NCBI GenBank assembly: GCA_036768485.1
Contig: JAVLUZ010000744.1
Span: 186,001 to 250,000 of the forward strand
Direction of reading: 5' to 3'
Source of the DNA: Mermis nigrescens
Taxonomy: Eukaryota; Nematoda; Enoplea; Mermithida; Mermithidae
Length of the DNA stretch: 64,000 nt
A program made the position numbers and the translations under genes. Of the stretch, positions 23,292-36,760 are shown piece after piece. The notes under the pieces were generated by a model, which ran no database searches, was not told the DNA's origin, and worked only from the letters and a program-made list of their open reading frames with translations. The first letter of the stretch is position 1. Each line of letters begins with the position of its first letter.

Positions 23292-26200
23292 GTAAGCCAA
23301 GCGTATTTAAAATATTCCCCTTATATTTAAATGCACATTTAGTGAATATGGCTCTACTTTTTTAGTTTTATTCCGGTTCGGCTTTTTTGTTTTTATTAAT
23401 TTTTTATTGCTTTTTCCTGTCCGCTTGTCACGTTTTATCTTTATTTTTTTCTAAGATGGTCAAGATCCTTTGCTATTTCTTGTTCCAGCCTTCATGCATG
23501 GAAACAAAGCCGCTTGTTTCTCGCTGCACTTGTACATTTTCTCGAGGTTTTTGGAGTATACGATTATTTACGTATGGGAGACAAGCTCCCATGATCTTGA
23601 AACCTCCCCTTAATTCGCCATTTTCTAAAAATGTCCCACAAAATTAGCATAAAAGGTGCTATTATAAACGTTTTTTGCTATTCGGTTGCTCAAACGTCAA
23701 GTTTTCGGCGCTTCGCGCCATATTCTCATTGTTTGACTAAATTTTGTTCAATTTAATCGAATTTTTCTGATACTTTTTCAAAATTTTATTGTGCTCTAGA
23801 ATGATTTAGCATCGTAGAATAATGATGTTTTCAACGCGTATATCCACCGTTTTTGAGCTTACAAAAGGCAAGTTCAAATTTCACCCATCCGCCAGAATTG
23901 CCATGCTGTGCATGTCTGGGGAAGACCATAAGATAAAACGTTCAATTCATGATAAAAACATTAAACTAGTCTGTTTCTCCGTAACAACCCGAGAGAAAAT
24001 GCCCACGTTTTATTGAATATCTTAGAATGATGAATTGAATATTGAATAAATGTGTAAACAGAAAAATTAAGTTCACAGAAGTTGGTGGGGATCATACATG
24101 GGCATGGGGCTGAGAGAAGGTGTTACTTCTCCTGAGCTTTAAAAAACTGATTTTGGCTGAAAAACATCGGGGTAGCATTTTTGGGCTCGAGAAAAGTAGC
24201 TATATAGTTTTTGGACTCAAAAACATAGCATAGTAAGAAGTCATCAATACGAGAATGAAGCAAGAAAGAAGAAAATGAGGAGAAAAATAAATAAGTAAAT
24301 AAAGAAATAAATAAATAAATAAGCAAATACTGAATAAAAAGAAAAGAGAAAATAAAATAAAAAAAGAAAGAAAGAAAGACAGATATAGAAGTGCAGTATG
24401 CTATTAGTAAGAAAGAAACAAAAAGGACGCGTGAAATAGCACAAGTGTACCTAAAAAATTATATTATGAGAGATTACATGTTCTATGAGGCGCAAAAGTC
24501 TAAATGAAACAGAAAAAGTAGGCATGATTATCAACAGAAATTTGCATAAAAAAGAAAAAGGAAAAAAGGAACGTAAACAAATCATATAAACAGACGAGGT
24601 CACCAGAAAGGAACTAGGTTGCTACAGTTCCGTGCCTTTAATCCTCTTACTGTCGCTGCATTCTAGCGGCACCAGTCTAGGCAGCTAGACTGCCTCTCAT
24701 TATGAAAAAAGAAGAAAAAATCAATTAAATAAATAAATGAATAAACGAATTAAAATTATAGATACTATAAATATTATGATAATGATAATAATATTAATTT
24801 TAATAATAGAAAAAGGAACATTAATAGAAAATATATAAATAATTAAATAAATAAATGTAATAAGAAATAAATAAATAAAAAATAAAAACATTTTAAACCT
24901 ACACGTAGAATTGAAAGGAAAAAGATTTTTTGCTCAATTTTGGAACTTTGCATGGATAAATAATACAGAATGTGTTTCAAACAAAGTTCTGGTAGTCCTT
25001 CTGAAGCAATTTGAGAGGTTTTGTTTTGTTCATCGGGGACCTTAGGGAAAAATAAATATTTCCCTCGATTTCGGGGCTCCGCCGGGCGCCGTCTCCACCC
25101 TTTTGATACCTGTCTGCCGTCTGTCATGCTCAAATCGCCGCCGAGAAAAGATTGAGGAGATAATAATACGAAGATTAATGTACAGCTTGCGTCCCCTCCT
25201 ATTCTTGCGTTTTAGCATGTCAGCTCGTCTAGTTTCGAGTTATCCTGATGATTTGCTAAAGCAATAGGTGGACCATTCATCATAAACAGAATAAAATAAC
25301 TCGATTAAACGTATGTAGCTGTTACATAAGTTCATAAGCTCGGTTTTTTGTTAATTCAGTTAATCAGTAAAAACTTTCGCCATTCCTTGCAATAATTTAT
25401 CACGATTAGTTTTAAAAGTTGTTATATCACATCTTGACTTGATGGGCGGATTCCTCACACTTTGCTTGTTCTATATCTTAGAAAGTATTTTTTGATGACA
25501 CCATAAAACCAGAACTTTTTTAAAAAATTCAACGTTTTCACTAGTCAGTGTAGGTTCAAACTAATGAGTGCTAGGTGTGAAGAACCGATATTCTGACTGT
25601 TTGTTACTTGTGCGAAATTACTTATTTTGTGCGCAGATTATGCAGTTTTATGCAGTCAGTTGCACCGAACGCTCGAAAATTATTGCTATAATCTTGACTT
25701 TTTGTAATTTTTCCTCAAAATGTGAAGAATGTTGTTTTTGTTTACACTCAAGACGATTTTTGGGAGAAATAACGTATGTATGACAAGATTTCAAAATTTT
25801 AAAAACAAGGAACTCTGGAAATTCATCTTCGTGCGTTTCTTTTTAAAAATTTGGCTGTTATTCTCTCAAATTTCGAGCGAAATTGGAGAATTGATGACGG
25901 AGATATTATTAGACAGCTTGGCATGGAATGACCCAATTTAGTCAAAAAGTACTTGGGGTTTTGGCTTGAATAGCTGAAATTCGCAAAGATGGATTTATTT
26001 ACGACAATCGACCAAATGATTGACTTAGTTAAAATCAACTGTAATCAACACGGTGTAAAGATTAGCTTGTCTGCATTAGTGGATAGCTGATACCTTATTT
26101 GATATCTACTTAGGTCTGGCTTTTTTAAAATCGTATTTAATTATCGATTTCGTTACCTTTGTCATAAATATTTTTTGAAGGCTACGTTGTCCTACTGTTA

Positions 26201-29200
26201 CTAAGTTGATTTCTTTTACTACATTGCTATCAAATACCTATTCCTACAATAAGCGCTTGTACTATGTATTTTCAACGCAATAGGTTTGCATTTGCTCTTC
26301 ACGCAATCTACTAAACCATAAGAAATCAAGTTTTTCACTCGAGTTAAAATGGAATAAAATTTGATTGACCTTGCGGTTTGAACACAGTAATTCTAAATAC
26401 ATTTTACATTGTTCACTAATTCCGTCCATTCGTCTCGCGTTTCCGCTCCTTTGGATAAAAGCCATGATGTCATTTCTTTGATCCTAAAATATAACTAACC
26501 AGCTCGCATTATTCTTCGCTTTAACGTCTTTCGCTTGCATTAAGAAAAGGACGTACATAAGAATGAAATCATAAAGCAGTACTGGCTTACTACTCTGTTA
26601 CTGTACTTATATAAGCTAACGTCTTTCGTAAACGCGCCAAATTTTTTATCTCATTCTTATAATATATGCGTTAGCTCGTGGGGATCATAAAAAGCGTCGA
26701 GCTATAAGTGTCTCGTGGGAACGTCGAGGATGTCGAAGCCTGCCGAAATTTATACCATAAAACTTTATTTCACTTTCTGATTGATGAGCTTATTTCAATT
26801 TAATACCGACTCGTTGGGACATAATTTGCATTGCGAATCTTTGCTACAGTATCCGCTTATATTTTATTGTCAGGAAATCGATATCCTTTGTTAAATGACC
26901 GCTGTTTTAAATTCGACATTTGGGCTTTTTCTTAGCAGCCCGCCACTCGAATGAGATTACGCGCTTGATTTTTGAATATAGTTCATTATAAAATGTATTA
27001 CGCGAGTTTAAGAGAAACGGATGCCGCGTTTAGTAGATACTTAAATTTAGCGTGTTCATTTGGGCTACACTGGTTGCTCTATGAGAAAATATGCAAAAAA
27101 AAATTCGTTTGATCATTTGTGCGAATGCTTATGCATTATTGACATATAATACGGTTTTCGCGAAATAAATGAATATTATTGAATTGGTATCTTTCTATGC
27201 GATGCTACCGATACTACGTACTAGCACAGGAAATGAGTAGCGCAGTAATAACACCCATAAGCGAACGTACATTATGGCGTTTGGTCCTCGTAAATGATCG
27301 GACAAATTTTCGAGATTATCCGAAAGAACCTTAAGATTTATTTTCTGGTTTTTTTGAAGTCGCCGACTTATAACATTACGCTCATATGCGCTTTCATATT
27401 TGGAGATGGCGACTAAGTTTCTTTGATGACGTCGTTGTTCAATATCCTTCTGTGGATTTCGGATGCTATTTTGGTCAGTAATTACGAGTATGTTGCAGGT
27501 TGTGTATATCCACTAATATTGGCTCTTCACCTCGCCATGAGAGCTATTATTATTAAATAATTTTTATTTTGCTTTGCAAATTTTTCTCTCTTCACCTATT
27601 ACTTTATGTCATAATGATATTAGAATAAGCCACCGTTTCAAAATATTATAAAGTAGTCCGATTTTACTTTGATATCGGCCTTATTATGTTTTTTGCGCGC
27701 TTGTTCTTGTCGTAATGAATGGCTGAGCTGCATTACAAGTATTATACCCATTAGCAAAATGCATCAATTAGAGCATATCTATTCATGTCTCGAGCTTATG
27801 CGATCGGAGATACCTTTATCGTACCGGAATAGCCGCTAACACTTGCTGTGATCTGGAAAAACCACCATAGGCGTAGCCAGGGGGGCATCGGGGGCACATG
27901 CCCTTCCCGAAAGTTTCCAGAAATATTGTTGATTTTTTCTGTTGCAATAATGTGTGTCCATAAAATTGAGTTCAAACAGGCAAAAACGTCAAAATTTTCC
28001 ATCGCTCCGCGCCGAGTCATTATTATTCATTGATGAATTTAAGAGCTTGAATCAGCTATCATAATCCAGCACTTCACATCACTTTAGTAATTTAATGCAC
28101 TATTTGTTCGTTGAATGAAACTACGCATGCTTGTTGAGCATCATAGTAAAAGTGCGAAATGATTGTGTACCAGTTTGTCTATTCTTAGCTTTGTTTGTCT
28201 TTCTTTACAAGGACAGAAAATCCTATTTTAAGTGAAAGGAATGGCCTCATTTTCTTATGTTTTTGCGCATTTCCTGTTTTCTGAAGTGCATCTTGTTAAT
28301 AAGAAGGCCACAAATGGGCCTGAAAACGGTAACAAAATTTTCATTGATACATTTTTCTATATCTTAGTAGGCAGCGACCCGCTTCTGCGCTATGTAATTA
28401 GCAGAGATCGAAAAACGCATCTTTTGCGCAATGTAGGAGTTCATCGATTTTAAGTGTTTTTGGGCTTGATTCAGAACCGAGATTTGGCCGATTCTCGCGA
28501 AAATTTAACGTTACTATTTGATATTGAAATGCTTTTTTTCAAAATTTCCCAGGACTCTGCCCCGGACCCCGCTCTGAACGCTTGAGCGCGCCACCTCACA
28601 CCTCCCGCAGCCGTAAAATCTCGTTGTACATGTGCAACGAGATTTTAGGGAGAACAAGCAGGGTTATGAATTTCTAAAAATTTCCGGCGTTTCGCGCCGA
28701 TATTAATTTGTCTTTTTTGTAAGATTTAAGCGGTATTAATTTAGTTAAAAATGCAAAATGTCAAAATTTCCCGGCGCATAGCACCGCCAGGTACTGTTAT
28801 TTCTTTTTGTAAAGCTGCAGCATTGATTTTAAAAGCCTGAATCACTCAAAATATCTTCAGACAAAGTTAGTAATTCGCAGTTTTCTTGTTACCAGCTTGA
28901 ATTGTCAAAATTGTTTCGTACAAATTTGATAATTTTCTGCTGTCAGACTATTAGTATTCACAAAACTACAAAATGTTAAGGGCGGTAAAAAATGACTAAA
29001 TTTCTTGGCACTTTGCGCCGCTTATGATTTCCGAAGTGTTTGTCAATAGAAAGGCCGTAAATTCTACATGAAAACGATAGAAATTCCAGAAATTTTCGGC
29101 ACTTCGCGCCGCTTTACACTTTTTATATTTTTGATCGTCAGAAACCCATAAATGAGCTAGGCTACACTACAAAAGGTCGAAAAACTCAGTTTTACTATAC

Positions 29201-29502
29201 GTAACGTTACAAGCATTCAATGCAAAAGTAGTCTTAAAAAATTTTTGTTCATGCCCCCCCCCCCGAACAAAAATCCTGGCTTAGCCTCTGTAATCCATGA
29301 TATATTACCAATAGAAATTTTAAAACATAATGTTTTTGCTGAATTTCTCCTCATTTAAAAATATTTAATATATAATCACAATTCATGATAAGGAAAAAAC
29401 TTAGAAGTGCGTTGTGTAAGATTATATATTTTCGAACTATGTTTTATGCAGATGCTAAATGATAGATCGAAAATGCATAATAAGAAAATTTTCTGGTTTT
29501 GC
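23292..29502. other. Intron 6: mixed unique and repeat sequence
   Basis: 23690-23900 is an old repeat fragment. 24120-24240 is an M3 remnant. 24243-24380 and 24716-24890 are purine-rich and AATAA-rich low-complexity runs. 25140-27860 looks single-copy and holds no exon I can support. 27866-29290 is listed separately. Confidence 0.5.
27866..29290. mobile_element. Inverted-repeat element, CATAGGCGTAGCCAGG family
   Basis: Left end CATAGGCGTAGCCAGG and right end CCTGGCTTAGCCTCTG pair at 13 of 16 positions, giving a 1.4-kb element. Inside are several CGGCG-type hairpin remnants (about 28683, 29095) but no transposase. No convincing target duplication was found. Confidence 0.6.
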
Positions 29503-29510
29503 ATAGAGCT

Positions 29511-29866
29511 CATTGATGCGCTAGGTCAAACTTTCAGAAGGATGTAAACCAAAAATTGCTAGATAGCCATTTGCTTCGTAAAAACTGCTTTATAGTCCCC
29601 CTTGGGGTCAGAAAATTAGCAATATAGCCTTTTTAGTCTCAGAAATCTAGAAAACTAGCTATATAGCCTTTTTAGATTCACAAACATGGCTAAATAGCCT
29701 TTTTGGAATAAAATTAGCTATTAATCCCTTTTTTATTTGAGAAAATAGCTATATATCCTTTTGAAACTCAAAAAGACTATATAGCTAGTTTTCTGAGCCC
29801 AAAACGGCTGTATAGCTTATAGCTATCAGTTTTTTAGAGCTCAGGGGGTACCCATGCTCTTGTATG
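29511..29866 (-). mobile_element. M3 hAT-like MITE
   Basis: Exact 8-bp duplication ATAGAGCT (29503-29510, 29867-29874). The left end CATTGATGCGC is slightly decayed. TATAGCTA tandem units inside. It lies in intron 6 just upstream of exon 7. Confidence 0.88.
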
Positions 29867-29997
29867 ATAGAGCTGGTGACAATTATTCAAAATATAGTTG
29901 ACCGTGTCCATTTTTTACTATAAGCTCAAAAGTTCTCTTGCAATACTTGATTTTTTTGTTGGTTTTTTATATATTTTTTAATTATTTTGTTTTGTAG

Positions 29998-30150
29998 CCC
30001 ATACGTTTTGCCGTACGGTCGCTGGGGTGGACGGAGGTAAACGAGGATGATTTGAAGCAAGATCGAAGCGCTAGAGCCGTCAACAAAGCAATTATAGATC
30101 TATCTACTGGCCGCAAAGATATAATTGACAATGTATCGAAATGGGGAGAT
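29998..30150 (+). CDS. APBB1: FE65 homologue, exon 7 (PTB1, first part)
   Basis: The exon follows a good pyrimidine tract and TTTTGTAG, is exactly 51 codons in phase 0/0, and ends at GGAGAT|GTAAGA. It opens with PIRFAVRSLGW, the hallmark start of FE65 PTB1, followed by an acidic turn and the helix RSARAVNKAIIDLS. An M3 element copy ends about 130 bp upstream (29866). Confidence 0.97.
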
Positions 30151-32604
30151 GTAAGATTTTTCTTCCATGCTGTTTCCTGCCACTGAAATATTGATGTATG
30201 ATTTGAATATTTCCGACAGATATCCTAGTACTCATGATTTCCTGCATTTTATGCTAGTTTTGGGCTTTTAATTTATCAACATTTTGCCCGTATGTATATT
30301 CTTTTTCATTTTGTTCTATTTATTTCATCTTTTGCTTTATCTGCCGATTCAAGTCATGATATTCCCATTCCTTCTTAAATTATATAATGAGATTTTTAGA
30401 TTTAGATCTTATTTTTTAATAATCTATGAAGTTTGATGTGATTTATTGCAATAACGTCAGCATGCAGGTGCTGGTTTGCATAAGATACGTTTCATTTGTA
30501 AGGTCGGACCTGACTTATTAAGTTCGAATCATGTCATGTCAACTTTAGCCGCTTGCATTGCAACGAAAGTTTTGAATCAAACTTTTTAAAATCATGACTT
30601 GATTTCATATTGGAATCATAACTCAATTTCAGATAGGTATAGTCTTCCTAAATAGATATCAGACCACTGGTTGTTTTTAATCGAACAAGTTTCATATTAA
30701 ATTCAGTAAGTCTGAAGTTGAAAATGTATGGTACGTATACGATTGGATGCATTAGTAATTATATTTAGGTACAAGGTTTCTCATTATGCTTAATGCATCA
30801 TTTATTAGTATGGCCTCTAAAAGTCTTTGTACATTTTGTACATGCAAATTTTTGGGTGCTATTATATGAAATAGTAGCGTTCCCGGTGTAGTAAAGCAGA
30901 GTTTTTATACCTTTTAGTAGTGTTTTTTAGCTCATTTCTGCGTTTCTTTCGACAAAAAATACTGGAAATTATCTCAAAACAGCGCGAAACGCCGAAAAAT
31001 TTGATACTTTTGCTTCCTAAATGCAATTTCTGCCATTATAAAAGATAGAACAAAAAATTTTGGGAATTTTAGACTTTTTTACAGTTTCAAAGACGGTTCC
31101 AAAAAGGTTGGTTTAAAAATGGTAGCGGTTTTAGTGTGGTAAAAACAGTTGTTCGATTTTTGGTAGCGTATTTTAGCTAATTTCTGGGTCTCTAAGGGCG
31201 AAAAATCAATTAGAATCTTCTTAAAACGGTGCGAAGCGCCGAACAGTTTGACATTTTTCCTCTTGAAATGCAATTTCTGCCATTATAAAGATATATAGAA
31301 CACAAAATCACTCATTTCGGCACTAAGTGCCGAAAATTCATGTGAATTTCTGCCTTTTTTTGCAATTTCTGTCTTCCCAAAAATCGTTGTACATGTACAA
31401 AGACGGTTACGAAAAAGTCTTTGTACATCGGGGAAAATCTTTGCCGAGTACGAAAAAACAGTGGAGGTGAGGGGTATAACTCCTACCTCACACAGGCATA
31501 CATAAGCGAAGCTTACAACCTCATTCAAATTGGTATCAATGGGGGATGGGTCGGTATCAATGGGAAGACCTTCCAGTATCAATGGATAATTTTGCGAAAT
31601 GTCATACAAATCGAAGAACACTTATAGTAATACACAAAAAATGATTATAAAACCAACTATAATCAGTGAGTAAATTGAAAGAAGGAGGATAAATCTAGGA
31701 AAATACATGAAAATGAGTTAATGATTCAGCCAATCAATTAATTTCTAGCGAATCAATAATCAATAATCAATCAAAAAACAATTAATTGACTATTCAACAA
31801 ATAAACAACCAATCCGCCAACCAAACAACCACATTGTGAAAGGACAACCAACCAAAAAGTAGGCAGCTGGTATCTATGGAAAGATCGGTCTTTGTCCATT
31901 TATGCTCACAGGGTTTACGACAGGAGTCACTGCCAGTCAATTTTGACTTATCGATGATTTCCTGTATGATTTTTGGTAAGAAAGTAATAAAGATATAAAA
32001 CGTTTTTCACACCAACAAATTTATGCCCTTTTCACCCATAAAATTTAGAATGGAATTTAAATGATCTGAAAAGTCAACATTTAAATGAATTCTTATATTT
32101 CTTTATCGATAAAACGGAACAAAATGGTCAAAAGGCTGGAAACCCCTAGAGAATGCAGTCTTACGTCATTAAAACATCTTATATAGGCTATTTTGATTGT
32201 TTTCGCGTGCGACTTACAAAGAGGGCCGTTCCCCAAATTGGCTGGTCCCGTATATTGAAATTTTACCCATACATGTAAAAGCTCAAAATTTAGGGTGGGG
32301 TCCTCAACAATTTTGAGGGGGCGAAGGCAAATGACTTCCAATTTCAGACCAAAAATAGAAAAAACACTTAAAAATAGCCAAAAAACGCAGGCTTTTGTCT
32401 GAAATCGGTGAGGGGGTGTCAAAAATTCTCTGGCGAAGGGGATTGGGTCAGTCAACTTTGGCTGGGGCCATAGGGATCCCTCATTCCCCCGTTGCATGTA
32501 CGTATGATTTGATTAGCCCCTCCCTCAACAGTATACTTTGGGAACTATGAATAAATTTATATTGCCCTTTATTGTTACATACTGAATACCATGTTTTATT
32601 GCAG
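30151..32604. other. Intron 7 with a decayed M1 copy
   Basis: About 30815-31462 is an M1 copy with its 5' end missing, ending GTACGAAAAAACAGTG. It carries the stem-compensated hairpin CGGCACTAAGTGCCG at 31318-31332. 31880-32250 is an old repeat also seen near 12480. 32268-32506 is an M4-like element. 31680-31850 is AATCAAC-rich low complexity. Confidence 0.5.
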
Positions 32605-32732
32605 GGCAAAGAACTTATTCTCGAGCTTGATGACCATGACTTAAGATTAATTGATCCTGATTCTGATGTTGTTTTGCACACGCAGCCGATTTACCAAATC
32701 AGAGTTTGGGGTGTCGGACGTGATACTGGCAG
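32605..32732 (+). CDS. APBB1: FE65 homologue, exon 8 (PTB1, middle)
   Basis: Starts after TTATTGCAG and ends in phase 2 at GGCAG|GTATAG. It encodes the central beta strands GKELILELDDHDLRLIDP and then IYQIRVWGVGRDTGR, nearly matching the vertebrate RVWGVGRDSGR. The donor cuts the codon for the final Arg, exactly where mammalian FE65 inserts its neuron-specific 6-nt mini-exon. Confidence 0.97.
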
Positions 32733-33169
32733 GTATAGCTTTCAGACTAAAGATTTTTATTGAATATGTTTAAATATGTTCAGCAATCTAAGTAATAATA
32801 TAAAAATGATAATTTTATAGAATTTAAAAAATTTGGCTCATTATTGGTCATTAGCCTGACGTCATACATGCACACGGTCAAAAGCAATGGGAGGGGTAAA
32901 CCGGGTTTTGTTCGGGGGAAGAAAATGAGTAATTTTTTGCCTATTTAATGTCAAATTTTCGTACTCAGTTAGTCGTATTCAATTTTTCATGAATATTTAT
33001 GGTCAAATTTGATGAAAACAATAGCAATAAGGGCAATGGAATGATCTGTAACATCAAATTTATACAAAATCTTACAGGAACAATGTGCAGATGAATGAAT
33101 TCCACAGTTTAGCTGTCATTTGACGCTTTTTATGGTTCAAACCAATTTTGGCCCAAAATGGCCTGAGGG
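32733..33169. other. Intron 8, 5' end
   Basis: About 32870-33165 belongs to the repeat family seen at 8125-8548. No exon is supported, and a 6-nt micro-exon could not be excluded by eye. Confidence 0.4.
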
Positions 33170-33623
33170 CATAGGTGCGCAAGGTTAAATTTTCGGGGGG
33201 GGGGGGGGTTAAAATCAAAAATTGCTAGATAGCTATGTGCTTCGTAAAAACGGCTCTATAGTCCTTTTGAAGTCAGAAAATTAGCTAGCCTTTTCGGTCT
33301 CAGAAAACTAGCTATATAGCCTTTTCGGATTCACAAACATGGCTATATAGCTTTTTTGGACTAGAAATAGCTATTGATCCCTTTTGGAGTCGAGAAAATA
33401 GCTATATATCCTTTTGAAACTCAGACAAGACAAGTAAATAGCATTTCTGACCTCAAAAACGACTATATAGCTAGTTTTCGAAGCCCAAAAAGGCTATATA
33501 GCTTATTTTTTTAGCCCAAACAGGCTATACAGCAATGGTTTTTTCGGCCAAAATCGTTGTATAGCTATCAGTTTTTCAAAGCTCATGGGGTAATACCCCT
33601 CTCACCCCCTATGCTCATGTATG
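33170..33623 (-). mobile_element. M3 hAT-like MITE, first of a tandem pair
   Basis: Starts CATAGGTGCGCAAGG and ends TGCTCATGTATG. Immediately followed, after one base, by a second M3 in the same orientation. The flanks do not give an 8-bp match across either unit alone, so the pair may have arisen by tandem duplication or unequal exchange. Confidence 0.78.
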
Positions 33624-33624
33624 C

Positions 33625-34080
33625 CATAGGTGCGCAGGTGCGCAAGGTCAAACCTTCAGGGGGTGAAAACCAAAAATTGCTAGATAGCTATGTGCTTCGT
33701 GAAAACAGCTTTATAGTCCTTTTGGGGTCAGAAAATTGGCTATATAGCCTTTTTGGTCTCAGAAAACCAGCTATATAGCCTTTTTGGATTAACAAACATA
33801 GCTATACAGCCTTTTTGGACTAAAAATAGTTATTAATCCCTTTTTGGTGTCGAGAAAATAGCTATATATACTTTTGAAACTCAAAAAAGGCAACTGAATA
33901 GCATTTCTGAACTAAAAAAAGACTAGCTAGTTTTCTGAGCCCGAAAAGGCTATATAGCTAATTTTCTGAGCCCAAAAAAGGCTATACAACAATGGTTTTT
34001 GGCCAAAATCGCTGTATAGCTATCAGTTTTTCAAAGGTCAGGGGAAGGTAATACCCCACTCACCCTCATGCTCTTGTATG
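33625..34080 (-). mobile_element. M3 hAT-like MITE, second of a tandem pair
   Basis: Starts CATAGGTGCGCAGGTGCGC (a local 8-bp duplication of GGTGCGCA at the very end) and finishes TGCTCTTGTATG. Internal TATAGCTA units are near-identical to those of the first copy. Confidence 0.78.
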
Positions 34081-34294
34081 ACTTCATCCTAAGCAAATAA
34101 ATTTTATTATTATATTTGAATAAAAATAAGTACATTACACATCGAGGTAGGCATGCGCATGTGACGCATATCATTTATGTATGTGTTTTGCAAATTTTTA
34201 TTTTTCTTAATGCTGCTCTAGAGAACGGTGAGTATATTATTTGTTAATCGCTTCAATACATTAATTTTTCTAACCTTGGTAATTGGCTCAAGAC

Positions 34295-34566
34295 CATACG
34301 TGGGCAGCAAGAAAATTCTGGGGGGGGTGCAAGATTTTTTTGAAGGTCGAAAAATGGCCTTAAAAATGGTGGTATGGCGATAAAAACACCATTTTTCGAC
34401 GTTTCTCATCAAGCACTATCCATTGGCATCAAAAAATTGCGAAAAAAACGAAAAAAATTTTCAAAAATTGAATTCTGGGGGGTATTTTGATTTCTGGGGG
34501 GGGGGGTATTTTGGTTTCTGGGGGGGGGTGCATACCCCCAAACCCCCCCCCCCACGCCCAGGTGTG
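34295..34566 (+). mobile_element. M2 hAT-like MITE
   Basis: M2 elements are 240-290 bp, start CATACGTGGGCAGCAAG, end CACGCCCAGGTGTG, and have a palindromic-looking G-run/C-run end. Here the duplication CTCAAGAC is exact (34287-34294, 34567-34574). Confidence 0.93.
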
Positions 34567-34574
34567 CTCAAGAC

Positions 34575-36060
34575 GGATTCATAGTTTTTAGTCAAAAATC
34601 TAATAAAATAGTTTTTGACGTTGAAAACTTAAATGATCAAACAACTTTGTTTTGTTTTGAATGTGCTAACAAACCGAGCAAATGACAAAAACATTGGCAC
34701 TATGGCACTATTAAACATTTAGCTGAAAATCCCTTTAGAGGTTAACCGGCACAATTTGTGATAAGATGCGTAATTAGATAAATCAGCAGGTAATCAGAGT
34801 TTTTATTAATACTGTCTTTTTTGTAACAGTTTCTTTGTACATTTCAAAGATTTCCGGGAAAGTATTTATACGAGTAAAGTTTTTTTTGAAAATATACGTA
34901 CTAGATGGATATGTTGTTAAATCTATATGTTTTTACCGTTTATCAGCATGTTATCTGTGACCCACACTTGCTGGCGTAATAATATTATTCTTCTACTGAA
35001 AATACGTATTTGATAATTATTTCCTTACTAACATGTTTTGATAATTTGTTTTCGAAAGCGCACAACATATATGGAACCTATTTGTAGTATATTTATAAAT
35101 TGAAATTGTTATATATTGGCTACGACTTTTGAGAGTTTATAGAATTGGTTCAAAATTCATTTTCATTTGAATTAAACTACAGATGAGATGTGAGATGAAC
35201 TGCAATAATCATAGATAGCGCGTTAGCACGTACCTATTAATACTTAGGTACCCCCATTGTCTACCCCCTACAGCTATAACGGGACATATGTGGGAGGTGC
35301 GGATTTTTTAGAGGAGAGATAATAAAAAATTCGCTGCTCGTGTTTTTTGTTTTTCTTTACACTCAATACTGACTGTGTAAAGGACGTGTAAAATTTTTGT
35401 GTAACGTTATAACATACATATAGCAATTTCGGACGATTTTTTCCACGGCTCGGCTGGTGAACAACTCAGTATAAACGCCTCAAACAGTTTAGTGGTTTCG
35501 AATTGTAGAAGAAGGAATGCTCCAGATGTCACTTTTTTTAGAATTTTGCACTAGTTCTTGAATCAGAGTTTGAAGAGTGAAAATCTAGGGGTGAAAGAAC
35601 ACATTATGGTCGAGTTTTCGACTTTTTTATGTCTGCCAACAATTCCAGTTATGAGTCCTAAGGAATTTTTCCTGGTAGAAATGTACTACGGCTCAAGGGC
35701 TACTTTTTGCTTATCAGTAAACTTTTGTACACTCCATACGGAGTTAGATATAGGGACTTAAACTTTACACTCTAGTGGATTGTGTAAAAAACAGGTTTTG
35801 TCCAAGATTTCTCCGCCAACTTCTCCAGCTAGCTGTAGGTCAGGATAAATTGAATTGAACAGAAAGTACGTTTCAAGGGCTACACGTCGCAGAAAATTGC
35901 GTTTAGCTTTTCTGGGAGGTGTAAAATCAAAAAATCAAAACTTGGGGTGTTAATCGTGTTTCTGTCTCGTTTTTTCTGCTAACTTCTCCGATCATGAGTC
36001 TGGACATGATCTCAAGTCTTAAAATGTACCAGGGATCGAACGTGATACGCCAACAGTGGT
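34575..36060. other. Intron 8, middle
   Basis: AT-rich sequence with no boundaries found. 34830-34910 has a weak M1-like remnant. From about 35340 the sequence begins to resemble the tandem array that follows. No exon supported. Confidence 0.4.
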
Positions 36061-36064
36061 GTAA

Positions 36065-36600
36065 AGTGGTTTGCATCTAATATTTACTTGTCTTCAGGCC
36101 ATTGTGGAGACTTAATTTTTTCATAAGTGTTGATCGTAATATCAGAGTTGACGAATCCAACTAAAATCTTTATACTCGATGGTTGTGTAAAGTTTGTCCT
36201 GCAAATTAGCTTTAGTTCTAGAGCCTTGCGGAAGCTTAATTTTTTTCACAATGTTCTATGTAAAGTCAGAATTAGGAATCTGACTGTAAGTTTTCTCTAC
36301 ATTCATTAGTTGTGTGAAGTTTGCGATATCCATTCATTGTTAATGCTTAAAATTTACACTACAAATTTATTTTACTTCCAGAGCATTGCAAAACGTGAAT
36401 TTTTCTAAAATACGTTCCGCACGGCCACGATTACCAATCTGACTGTATGTTTTTTACACCCAGTAGTTGTGTAAAGTTTACACTGAAAATTAACTTTATT
36501 TTCGGAGCGTTGTAAAAAGCTTAATTTTTTCAAAATGTTTCATGTAACGTCAGGATTACGAATCTGGCCCAATAGTTGCGTAAAGCTTATGCTGAAAACC
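36065..36600. repeat. Degenerate tandem array of roughly 115-150-bp units
   Basis: Four diverged units can be aligned by eye on recurring blocks: TTGTGTAAAGTTT, AATTAGCTTTA, GAGCATTGCAAAA-like, and AGGATTACGAATCTGAC-like. Unit starts are near 36065, 36180, 36310 and 36465. Units differ at many sites, so the array is old. Confidence 0.65.
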
Positions 36601-36760
36601 TTTGATCTGTTTAAATAAGGTAAAGCTGTCTTGTTTAAAAAAGGTAATGCTGATGTTCAGAACAATATTGTGTTCCGCGTGCTGTCATTATTGTGGCATG
36701 CTACCGTATGTGTTTATTGACTGATTTACTCAAATCATGCGAATTAAAAGTAGAGTACTA

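Noticed and set aside
23720..23900. Possible coding segment with TTGAGCTTACAAAAGGCAAG
   Set aside because: Same sequence type recurs at 7.2, 42.5 and 43.5 kb, so it is interspersed repeat.
26680..26755. Possible small exon with GC-richer codons in intron 6
   Set aside because: No acceptable donor, and exons 6 and 7 already join in phase.
28212..28234. Candidate mini-exon bridging exon 5 to exon 7
   Set aside because: Its exit phase (2) does not fit exon 7 (phase 0), and it lies inside a transposable element; 23204-23291 fits both phases.
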